Below are positions 44,919-54,868 of a stretch of DNA of 64,000 nt, in pieces; position 1 is the first letter of the stretch; each line of letters begins with the position of its first letter. Source of the stretch: Argyresthia goedartella (Eukaryota > Arthropoda > Insecta > Lepidoptera > Argyresthiidae); the NCBI GenBank assembly GCA_949825045.1, contig OX463816.1, positions 19,789,243 through 19,853,242 of the forward strand, written 5' to 3'. Below the pieces are notes generated by a model. The model was not told the DNA's origin, ran no database searches, and saw only the letters and a program-made list of their open reading frames with translations. The position numbers and the translations under genes are program-made.

Positions 44919-46572
44919 TGTGACGGGGCAACCTTCGGGCTAGCTCAGCCTGGTTGCCTCGTCCACGAAAGACTTTGCACTTCTGCAATGAGCCTAATTT
45001 ATCTCAATTATAGGGTCTAGCTACGTAGCCTAATGTGGGAAACATTCAGGGAAAGATTGGTTTGGCGGTACGGTATTCCTAACTAGGTGCCGCAAGGTTT
45101 ATTACAATGACTAAAGGTTATATTATCTAAATCTTAACTAATACACAATCTAACTAAGGCTAAGTAATTTACACATATTATGAAAGACGCCCCGGATTCC
45201 CTCCTTCGCAACCCGTGGCATGAATTTACTGGAACACGGAATGGCCACGCTATCTACGGTTGTGAATGACTATAATGAATACCCCTGGATACCACCCCTT
45301 TACGGTTACGGTTCGAATAGCACGCGGGCTCGATACTATACGCGGTGACGGGGGTGGGGTGTTGGTAATTGGAATTAGGTGAGGACGGGCTAGAGGAACG
45401 GCGGGATCCCCCACGCAACCAAGGGGTAACCATGAGATTGCCTTGGGGGTTTGGAGGAACGGGAAGGGAAAGGATACTCCTCAATTAGCGATCAGGCGGT
45501 AACCATGAGACCACCTAGAGAGGAGGGCAGTTGACTGAGGCCGGAGCGTCGGCCAACTGCAGCTCCAATCAATCAATCAAGTATTCTTCTCACGCACCCA
45601 TTCTGGGGCGTGGGGAGTCAGGGTAAGATCATCGGATCTCTTCCTGAAGAAGCGCCTCTGTCCACTCCTATAAACAGGTCATCGGGGGGCCCTCGCGGGC
45701 GGTGGAGATGTTCTCACGAGGGGTGTTCCTTTGGATGATCGCCGGCTAGGCAACCAGGTCGCGTGGCAGGCGGCGGCGGTCGGGCGGGCGCGCGTGGTAC
45801 GGCGCCATGTCGCGGATGTGCGGATGATGTGAGCTATCCGCACGCGCGAACATGCCCTTCGCCAGCCTCTGGACAAACTGGTCCACTGGTTCCCATCTGA
45901 GGTCCCTCTGGATCGTCGTATTCCTCACGTAGCGGGGGGCGTCGACGATGGTACGCAAAGAGAGGTTCTCTTGGGCTCGGAGTCTCCGTTTGTTCGTCTC
46001 CGAGCACAGGGCGTACCATGCCGGGGCCGCGTAGGTGAGGCGGGATCTCACGTAGCACTTGTAGATCCCGAGCTTCGCCCTCAGAGGGAGGCTGGAGTCG
46101 AGAAGTGGACGCAGCTTGGCGCGTGCCACCTTGACCTGGTTGACGACGTTGTCGACATGTTGCTTCATGGTGAGCCGGCGATCGATGGTCACTCCCAGGT
46201 ACTTCACCTGCGGAGACCACGCGATGTCCTGTCCTTGGAGCTGGAGTGGTGGTGGAAGGGGGGACTGGCCTGTGATGAGCGCCTGCGTCTTCCCAACGTT
46301 GACGGACAACCGCCACTTGGCGAGCCAGTCGGGCAAGATGTCCAGGGTGCAGCTCCAAATCCCGTGCAAGGGTTTATATAGGCCGGCGTTGCATGCTTCG
46401 TGGTGGGGGTGGCTTCGCTGCTGGGTCGGTGCGGACGGGCGCCGCGCGCGTGGAGGGGCGCCGTGCGCGGCGAGGTAGCTGCGGGCCGATGACATCATCA
46501 TTATGTGCCCGCGCTCGGCTGTGCGGTCGTGGATGCTTGTGGCGATCACGTGCGGTCGGCGTGATCATTACA
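44919..46572 (-). repeat. Gypsy-2 5' LTR with non-LTR insertion
   Basis: 44919-45568 and 46359-46572 are LTR sequence; 45569-46347 is a non-LTR insertion plus a target-duplication copy. On the minus strand a TATATAAA box (46380 to 46373) lies upstream of the insertion. Confidence 0.88.
45569..46347 (-). mobile_element. 5'-truncated Jockey-type non-LTR copy in right Gypsy-2 LTR
   Basis: It is flanked by TGCAGCTCCAA (45558-45568 and 46348-46358; the outer TGC is shared with the element, so the duplication is 8-11 bp). It has a 3' tail of AATC repeats at the left. It encodes RT C-terminal sequence (LDILPDWLAKWRLSVNVGKT, TIDRRLTMKQHVDNVVNQVK, KCYVRSRLTYAAPAWYAL) like that at 27245-31367. Truncation lies inside RT, so the palm motifs are absent. 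The site is the same LTR position as the insertion at 27133-38486. Confidence 0.88.
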
Positions 46573-47510
46573 TAGCAATTCATTAAGACCAGACAAAAAT
46601 TTTGCTTTAGAAATATTTACGGACGCATCCAGGACTGGCTGAGGCGCAGCATGTGATGGTAAACGGGCAAACGGAGGATGGAAAGATGATGAATTACTTT
46701 TTCACATTGACTACCTAGAACTATTAGCCGTTTTCATGGGCTGAATTCGCTTCGCTAATACGCATTCAAACTGCTTTATATTACTTCGAGTGGACAATAC
46801 AACCGCTCTGCTATATAAACCGCATAGGGGGAATTCGGTTCCCACATTTAAATGATTTGACTAAAACAATTTGGCAGTGGTGCGAGAGGCGAAATATATA
46901 TATATATATATATATATATGCATCCTATATCAACACACGCGACAATATCGAAGCCGATGAAGAATCGCGAGTAGTTAATGTGATACAGAGTGGGAAATAT
47001 GGCATTGGGCATTCCAAACCATCGTTCAATCTCAGGGAGACCCCGAAATAGATCTTTTCGCTTCTCGTACCAAAGCCAAATGTATTCAATACATTTCATG
47101 GAAACCTGATCCCGATGCAGTTACAGTTGATGCGTTCACAATTAGTTGGAACTCTAACTTTTTCTATGCATTTCCACCATTCTCGTTAATACTGAAATGC
47201 TTACGAAAAATTATCAATGACAAAGCCACGGGCATATTAGTTTTCCCCTAATGGCCTGGGCAAGCTTGGTTTCCACTACTCAAAAGAATGCTTACCTCAG
47301 ATATTATTTACTTTCAACCAACCTATTGCGTTCACGTTACAGGTTACCTCACCGGCTGCACACCAGCCTTACCCTGGGGGCCGCGACGCTCTCAGGACAG
47401 AATTTTTGAGACTAAATACCCTGGTTATAGCACTAGACCTAGCATCTATTTCGGAAAATACAATGAAACTGAAACAGTGAGACTCTAACCTGACCAAAAG
47501 ATTGTTGGCA
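46573..47510 (+). pseudogene. DIRS RNase H and downstream region, right side of Gypsy-2 insertion
   Basis: LRPDKNFALEIFTDASRTG continues the DIRS pol interrupted at 26486. It is followed by KRANGGWKDDELLFHIDYLE and VDNTTALLYK, the RNase H signature. Later come NIEADEESRVV and DPEIDLFASRTKAKCIQYIS, then PGQAWFPLLKRML. Many stops are present. A 13-unit AT microsatellite (46893-46919) interrupts the frame. Confidence 0.75.
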
Positions 47511-49906
47511 GGCTCAAGATACGTTTATTAATCACAGGGTCGTGAGTCGAATATTGGTGATATAGTTGAAACGCTGGATAGGGACTCGTCGGGAATTTGT
47601 AGATTTCAGCTCCTTGGTAGACTCAATCCGACTGGTCCACTTCTCCAGACGTCAACAAGTGATTATGCGGTTAGCGCCAGGAGGATATTATTCCTCGGCG
47701 TGGAACCCTGGAAAGAGACCATTGTGAATGATAGGAATACAAAAGCGCTACAGCGCCCAGCTATCAGGCGACGGCTCCCCACACGGAGACTTCCGACGAG
47801 GGCCCTAGGGTAATTAGGATCTAAGAGTGCCGCAGTCCAATAGACACTGTATGAAAAGGAAAATACATAGAGAGTATAAAATACACGAAAATAAGAAAGA
47901 CTAACTACGAACCAATGCTTACCCATGGATTGGGGATAGTAGGGAAGTTTCAAATCAACTACTGCACTTTACAGCAACTAAACATTCAGCTCCATTACAG
48001 TACTAAAGGGACTAGCCCATCGCCGCAACTAAAGGCGTGACTTAAAAATTATTGATGCAGAAGATACAACCTCACGTTTCAGAGCTCAAACAATGTCTGC
48101 CAAAAAAAACAATCAGCTGCCAGACGAGATTCCAGACCCGAATTTCCGAATTTTTATAGTTTTAGTTTTTAACTGGCTAATCCGCCAGTAGCCAATATGG
48201 TCAAAGAGGTAGTACGTTACATACCCGTCTTGTTTGGGTAGGATTTTACCTGATAAAATCCGCTAAGATACTAACTAAACTAAACTAACTTACCAAATTA
48301 ACTACTTAAGATAAAATTCTCTAAAGCTCGCCATCTACAATGTCAGAGAAATATATAACTAACAGTCTAGCTCAACTACATACCAACATCACACATTCGT
48401 ACCAACAATCAGACATCAGAATTCATACTAAGTTCATACAAGAGTTCACACTAACGTCGTGTAAACACAGCCTTACACACAGGGTGCCATTATTATAGCC
48501 AAATGCACACCCAGACTAACTGTCAGAAGTTGAAAAATAAGCAAGATCCCTTGAACTAAAATAAGAACCTTAGTACTATCGAACCATCTGAATCATGACC
48601 CACCATAAGCTTATTTTGCTAAACCCCTTAAATGCAAGTAGGTCGAAATTCGCTTGAAGGTTTATTTCCTTGGTAACGAACTTGTTATCATTTGATTAGA
48701 CACTGACATTTACATAGATCTTACAAGTTTGAAAGTTTCAAACGAATTATCAGGCAAATGGGTCATGATTCAGTTGGTTCGATTGTACATAAACGCCCCG
48801 ATAGCTTAGCTACTATCGTAACGCAGAATAACGCAGATTAACACCATGAGGGGCAGCTCCCTCAAGTGTTCAAGACTTCCTGCACTGTTAGTGGGTACAG
48901 AAAATAATAATAAGTAGAATATCTATTCTACAACAAAGAGTAAAAAAGTAGAGAATTATAGTTCAAGAGGCCATAAGCTAAAGTAACAGACATTGCAGAG
49001 TAACGTTACACAATAAAGAACTTTTACATAGCTGTAGATATAGATGGTTTTTAGAATAAAAGGGTCAAAATACTTATTACATACATAAAGGAATCGTTAA
49101 CTACTATTGAATAAGACAGAACGCTGTCGCAGCCTATCTTCAGACAGAAGGTGCTCTAAGACAGACAGATGGGTCATGGTGGATAGAATATTACAGGAAA
49201 TACACCAACATGTACCTCCTCGAAGCTCAACCTCATACTCCAATTCAGCCTTATTTAGCGACAGATATTTTATAGGAAACGTCATGTTTACTACCTATCT
49301 AGTAAACTGTACAAATTTACATGAAAGTAAGCAGAGTATACGACTAACGCCCGGTTTCTGGTACAAAATCAAGCCATTGATCTACCGTTTTGACAGCTGA
49401 AATTGATAAAGGACTGTCAACAACAGATTAAATGTACGAGAAATCGGCCGTTAAACACTAACCTTATTTATTATTTAATAGTCCGAAAAGTTTCCCTACT
49501 AAAATCTTCACAATTTATTAATTTATTTTTCGTACTGAGAATTTGGAGGAAAATATTTATCAACAATTATAATATGACAACGGCCATCAGACTGCGACCA
49601 TAAATAATGTAGAAATGAGGTAGGTACCCAAATAAACGATCAAATATACTCCTGTCAGACAAAAATAAACACAACAAAATATACAAGGTACGAAAGAAAT
49701 CTAGCGTTCTACGGCGCTCTTATGGCCTAACTACTCTGACCAGACATAAAACTCTATCACCAATATTCCCTTAATCCGGGCGCCATTGAAACAGTGAGAC
49801 TCTAACCTGACCAAAAGATTGTTGGCATTTCCGAATTTTTATAGTTTTAGTTTTTAACTGGCTAATCCGCCAGTAGCCAATATGGTCAAAGAGGTAGTAC
49901 GTTACA
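47471..49906. repeat. duplicated DIRS segments A and B flanking unknown sequence
   Basis: Segment A (40 bp) occurs at 47471-47510 and 49788-49827. Segment B (79 bp) occurs at 48143-48221 and 49828-49906. In the second place A and B are adjacent; in the first they are separated by 632 bp (47511-48142). Between the first B and second A lie 1566 bp (48222-49787), including a MITE. The adjacent A-B leads directly into the recombinase region, so the left arrangement is probably the rearranged one. Confidence 0.7.
48578..48783. mobile_element. MITE of 206 bp
   Basis: Inverted ends ATCGAACCATCTGAATCATG and CATGATTCAGTTGGTTCGAT match with one or two changes over about 25 bp. The interior is AT-rich and non-coding. 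A target duplication is not clear. Confidence 0.7.
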
Positions 49907-50747
49907 AAACAATACTCCACTACATATAAGCTATGGTGGCAGTTTTGTCTAGAAAAGAACATAAATACCTTCGAAACTCACTTTTAACAGTAATAGGTTT
50001 TTTAGTTGACCTCTTTAATAAGGGAGAATCTTATGGTACCTTTAATAGTCACCGCTCTGCCCTATCATTACTCCTCGGGAATAACGCAGGATGAGATGAG
50101 CGAATTAAACGTTTACTGAAAGGTATTTATAGGAAAAAACCAACCAAAAAAAACAAATATAACACCACTTGGGACCCAAAAATTGTACTTGATTATGTAT
50201 CTCAATAGCAAAAATCTCAAAGAAATTATCAATTTTGTTAGCTCTATGTTCATCTCATCGTGTACAAACTTTTTCACTTATTAAGACCACTAACATTACC
50301 AGGTCCGCCTCAGGTATAAAAATCATAATACCTGACATGATAAAGACCTCTGTACCAAATCGAGATCAGCCAATACTGTTCCTACCTTATTTCGTGGATA
50401 ACTCAAGTATATGCCCAGCAAGAACCCTAGATGACTATAATGTAACAGTTGGATTGCGACCTGAAGGTACAGATAGCCTCTTGCTCACCTACAAAAAACC
50501 TTATAAAAAGGCTTCCTCACAAACTATAAGCAGGTGGATTAAACAGACCCTAGCGGAGTCAGGCGTTAACTTAACAATATTCAGTGCACACAGGACGCGT
50601 CACGCCTCCACCTCAGCGGCGGCCTCCGCTGGAGTCTGTATTGATACCATAAGAAAAACAGCTGGATGGTCCACCTCATCTATGTCATTCACTAGATTTT
50701 ATAACCGGCCAGTGACAGACGAAGGAAGTTGTGCAATTAGTAGGTAA
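49907..50747 (+). pseudogene. DIRS tyrosine recombinase, broken
   Basis: The N-part (about 49905-50220) has YSTTYKLWWQFCLEKNINTF and several stops. The open frame 50235-50747 has LALCSSHRVQTFSLIKTTNI, LLLTYKKPYKKASSQTISRW, then SAHRTRHASTSAAASAG with the His and Arg of the HxxR box, and FTRFYNRPV with the likely nucleophilic Tyr. This enzyme would join circular cDNA to the genome. The fold assignment rests on the R/HxxR/Y pattern. Confidence 0.8.
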
Positions 50748-51050
50748 TTAAACATTCTTAAAGACAAATCATGTCTAAGTACAAAATTATTATTAGGATG
50801 ATAATTAATTATAAGTTGTTTTGAGCTGATTACAGAATATAATAATAGCAGAAAGGTGATGACGTAGAAAAATCACTTTTCTGTTTTATTTCTTATTAAG
50901 TATGTACCTAACTACTTTATTACAAGGGTGTTGTATTTTTTTGTGTGGTAAATGCAAATAATGAAAAAGATTAAAACGTTTTCTACTCTTTCATTGAATG
51001 TTTTATTGACACTAATACATTAAATTCAATTTTAAAAAGTCTGAACATCT

Positions 51051-51165
51051 ACCTATGTTAACTGTATCTTCGAATGAAGCGGCGAAATATAATATAAGAT
51101 CAAATGAACTTCCTGAAGTGAAGTTCGATCATTATTATATGAGTCGCTTCATTCGAAGATACAGT
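51051..51165. repeat. DIRS internal complementary region: inverted copies of terminal sequence
   Basis: ACTGTATCTTCGAATGAAGC (51061-51080) is repeated inverted at 51144-51165 with a palindrome around AACTTCCTGAAGTGAAGTT between them. The same word recurs at about 51355-51375 in the right terminal repeat and inverted at 23523-23550. Confidence 0.75.
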
Positions 51166-51217
51166 GTCCCCTCCCACCCAAACCCTTGGAAAACCTTTTT
51201 GTTATCTCTGACCAAGA

Positions 51218-51378
51218 ATGAAGCATGGGCCGACTGACGGTTTGACAGCCGGAGGTGGGCGCGGCCAATAAAAAAAAAACTGCCAGTCGATTCAAATTAA
51301 ATCGATTCTCTAAACGTACGAATTCCTCGGTAGGCTAAAGACACTACCTATGTTAACTGTATCTTCGAATGAAGCGAC
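51218..51378. repeat. DIRS right terminal inverted repeat
   Basis: Reverse complement of 23523-23686 with scattered mismatches. The flank at about 51383-51430 again repeats the internal palindrome inverted. Confidence 0.9.
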
Positions 51379-53688
51379 TCATTTATTAATGTTCGAACTT
51401 CACTTCAGGAAGTTAATTTGATCTTATATGTATAATCCGACCGAGGCCGCCCGCGCTAGTTTCGGCATATACGCTGCCACTTGCTAGTTTCTCTATTCAT
51501 CTGCAACATTTTGGTATAAGCGCATCCATGTCTATGATGCGCATATCCTTGCCTAGTTGACTGCGCGACGTAGCCGCTCCGCTGTATAAAAATGCGTAAT
51601 TTGTGGCTCGGATCAACTTTGTCTAATAACTAATGGTAGAATATAAGACGGATCTGCAAATGCCGGATTCGGGTAATATTTTTAACCGTCAACGGATCAA
51701 GGATCATTTTGACAAAATTTTGCTCACGAGTATTCAAAATTCCGACTTAACCTGATCCTTCGTCATGGCAGCCGGATGCCATATATTCTGTTTCGTCGCA
51801 GTACAATGAAAAGGAGCCAAGATAACACTGTGAAAAGGCGGATCAACATATGTTCCAAGATATTACTGACACAGCAATATACGAGAAGAGGTACGAAATC
51901 AAAATGCGAAATTAAAAACAGCCAATGATGTCGATCGCAGCTTTTGGAACTAATGTTTATTTTTTATTAGCTTTCAGAAAAATACTTACATTTACTAATT
52001 ATATTCTAATAACAATGTTAAAGACAAGGTAAGTATCTAATAGTATTACACCTATTTTCAGTTACTACCCGTCAGAAATATCTGTGGACCTGTTCAAATG
52101 ACCTCACCCAAATAGTTTCTATCCACGCGCATTCCATCGAGGTCCACAGATATTTCCGACGAATAGTACAAACAAATAATCGCAGTTTAATAATATATAA
52201 TTATATATATATAATTATAAATAAGTATATAAATATACCTATGTAAGATTCACAGTCCATGGTCTTTTTTATAGATGTTTTTTTTATCATGTTCTACTGC
52301 GAATTTCCATAATGTTTTGGGACTGCTTGAGCACTATATGACGCACTAATTATTTGATAGTAGGTATTCATAAATGGAAAAGGTCGCCTTCTACTTGCAA
52401 TATTATGCCATCTAAATGCCCCGGCTCGTGAGTTGTTAAAATGTAGAGTTGGACATCTCCATTCATATAAGAGCAATCGTGTGTAACTTTGAACAGTGAG
52501 CGCACTCTTTATGCACTATTTTTTCAGTTAAATTCGTATATTGGATGTTTGACATTTTTACAAACGGAATGAGGTACGCTAATGCTACCTTTACGGCAGC
52601 TTCACACAAATAATGGTCATTATTTGTTAAAACTAATGAGGCAACCTTTTTTTACTTTTGCACTAATTATGCTCTATCTATGGGAATAAAACGAACCGTG
52701 AATTCACCGTGTATACGGTACCTTAACAGACACAAAACCTCAGTTAATGGGATTATTTCAGAGCAGGGTTCAAAATCCAACAGATGGCGCTTTAGACAGC
52801 CTGTTTTTTGGTCATAACTAGAATAAATTATGGTATGCTCAGAGATTCCATGATCTCAGATGGTAGAGGTACGCAACCACTGAAAGAAGGTTCGGTAAAA
52901 AGGTTTTGTACTGGCTGGTCGTAACCCATGGACCTAAACCCAAACTGGATTGAGTACTCCCAAAAAGTTATTGGAGTAAATTAAACTCTCACGAATTGCA
53001 ATAAATCGTAAGTTTCTTTGATGCACCAAACTAGAGAAACTGTAACGAGTGAGAGCCTCAAACTAGATGCAAAGAGAATATAATCACTACCGTTTTAACT
53101 AGATGTCTGTGTCTCGCTCTAAAGTTGCCACTACAAAATAAAATTACATACGGTACCTAAGATAAAATATTTGGAGTTAAATAATACAATACGGCAATTA
53201 TAAATCATGATGTTACAATATTAGAGTGTGGAATATAATAATCTAAGCGTTTGTCAGTTATCATCTTTTTAATCACGATTGATATGGCGTTAGTATATAT
53301 TTTGTTTATTTTATTACCTTTAGACATGACAACCCCGATGTCTGTCATGGCGTAACAAACATTCCTTGCTGTGTGGTGTTTTTTTCACTAAGTAAATAAA
53401 GGCCAATGGTGAAATCTTGCTGTATAAATTAAATCTTATTTTAGGACCAAAACAATAAATTGTTATTTTAAATTAAGTGCGGTGACCATAATGATGGCAA
53501 TTTTTAGTGCCATATGATACTTTATTCTATACGCTTAGATCAATAAAAATACATGACCCCCAAGTGAGGTCAGCGGTTTTTATTTTTGTTTCCAAGGGCT
53601 CAAAGGAAAAGTAGCGTTATCCTTTAATATTATGTTGTTTTTTCCACACAAACTACCAGACCATTACGTTTTGATAATTATTTGCGAT
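51379..53688. other. non-coding stretch with one hairpin element
   Basis: A 92-bp inverted repeat at 52070-52161 (arms CGTCAGAAATATCTGTGGAC and its inverse) may be a small MITE. An AT microsatellite lies at about 52195-52230. No gene is supported. Confidence 0.45.
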
Positions 53689-54523
53689 TTCCACTTTTCC
53701 TAAAAACGAAAGCTTGCGAACGAGATGGATAGACGCACTTGGTTGCTTCAGTGATAATCTCAAAGTAAATTTGTGTGCAGCCGACATTTAAAAAAAGAAC
53801 ATTTCAAGGCTACCTAGATTGACGGACGATGCTGTACATTTTGTAGTGGTGAGTGTACTATGAAAAAAACAAATGCAGTCCGTTTGTAAGGACTCCTAGA
53901 CTGTCGTAAAATAAAACAAAAGAAGTAGTTAAGTAAATGAAGTCAAATTAAATAAATAATTATATATTTATTTTACAGCCTCCAATAAAAAGAATTGCTG
54001 TACTGAGCGACATCACGCTAAAAACTCAAGAAAATATTGAACCGCCTCCAAAATTAGCACGATTTATAATGGTACCCAAACAGATTTTATGATGAGCTCT
54101 AAAGAGGAAGCACTGAAACAGAAAGTCAGATGCTTGCATCAGAAACTTAACAGAAGGAATACAAAGATAACAAGTCTCAAAATATTATTGGAGACCGTAA
54201 AAAGAATTATGATGAAGTTCAGCTTGTCATGGAAAACAACTTCAATGACATTCATAAACACTTTAATGAAAAGAAGAGCAACACTGGTGTAAGGTACTTT
54301 GTACTTCTATTCTATAGCTTTGCCACACCCAGAGACATTGCGCAAAATTTTATCAACCGGTGAATGTAATGTCGGTTCCATGAAAGAAGCTTTTGATTAT
54401 TTGCGAAGTCTTTCGAAGGGTGGTGACAATAATGATACAGGGGATGTTGCATTGCTATTTGATGCCATGTCGATAAAATCAGAAGATGTACTCGATAAAC
54501 ATAGCGGCAAATTTATTGGATAT
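53689..54523 (+). pseudogene. P-element-like (THAP) transposase relic
   Basis: A degenerate THAP zinc-finger exon is visible at about 53689-53848: FPKNESLRTRWIDALGCF, then in a shifted frame VCSRHLKKEHFKAT and DDAVHF. A splice donor GTGAGT at 53849 and an acceptor TTTTACAG at 53978 suggest a 130-bp intron. Exon 2 has IEPPKLARF, a coiled-coil (KEEALKQKVRCLHQKLNRRN), YFVLLFYSFALPHPETLRKI and VALLFDAMSI, whose Asp fits the first catalytic residue of P transposase. It is cut at 54523 by an LTR. Frame changes and stops show it is dead. Confidence 0.72.
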
Positions 54524-54868
54524 TGTTACGATCGTGGGGTTCGTATTTGATAGAAAAACACGAATTAATCCACTAAATAAAACACTCACTTTATTATCCA
54601 AATTACGCACTTACAATTCACACGAACTGTACTTAAAATCCACTAATTAAAACACACACACTATTTCACTAATTATGCACTCACTGTTCACACGAAGAGT
54701 CTTTCTCTCCGATTATCCTTGTACTAGCACTCGATCGCAGTTAAAATGTAACTAACTCGCTTTCTTCTTCATAATCTTCTCACGCACCCTTTCTGGGGCG
54801 TGGGGAGTCGGGGTCAGGTCGACGGACCTCTTCCCGAAGAATCGCCTCTGTCCACTCCTGTGGACAGG

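Larger units (their letters stand above)
26487..46572 (-). mobile_element. Gypsy-2: Ty3/Gypsy LTR retrotransposon with nested insertions
   Basis: LTRs begin TGTGACGGGGC (26487 and 44919) and end in TTTACA (38631) or ATTACA (46572). A 4-bp duplication TAGC lies at 26483-26486 and 46573-46576. On the minus strand the order is primer-binding site, gag, protease-RT-RNase H, integrase, an extra ORF and a polypurine tract. Both LTRs contain Jockey-type non-LTR insertions, which explains their apparent lengths (the left spans 12.1 kb, the right 1.65 kb; about 0.8 kb without insertions). In the first 200 bp the LTRs differ at about six positions plus one indel. Confidence 0.88.
23523..51378 (+). mobile_element. 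DIRS-type tyrosine-recombinase retroelement, split by nested insertions
   Basis: The outer ends are inverted repeats of about 160 bp (23523-23686 and 51218-51378). Between them, in plus-strand order, are gag (with an intron), RT, RNase H and a tyrosine recombinase, the order known for DIRS elements, which use a recombinase in place of integrase and make no target duplication. Extra copies of the terminal sequence lie inside the right end. Gypsy-2 (20,086 bp with its own nested content) sits inside it at 26487-46572, and smaller foreign segments lie at about 25728-26231 and 47511-49787. All coding parts are decayed. Confidence 0.85.

Noticed and set aside
44494..44923. plus-strand hydrophobic frames in the Gypsy-2 leader
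   Set aside because: They are low-complexity TTT/TAT-rich translations of the untranslated leader, with no start context or homologue pattern.
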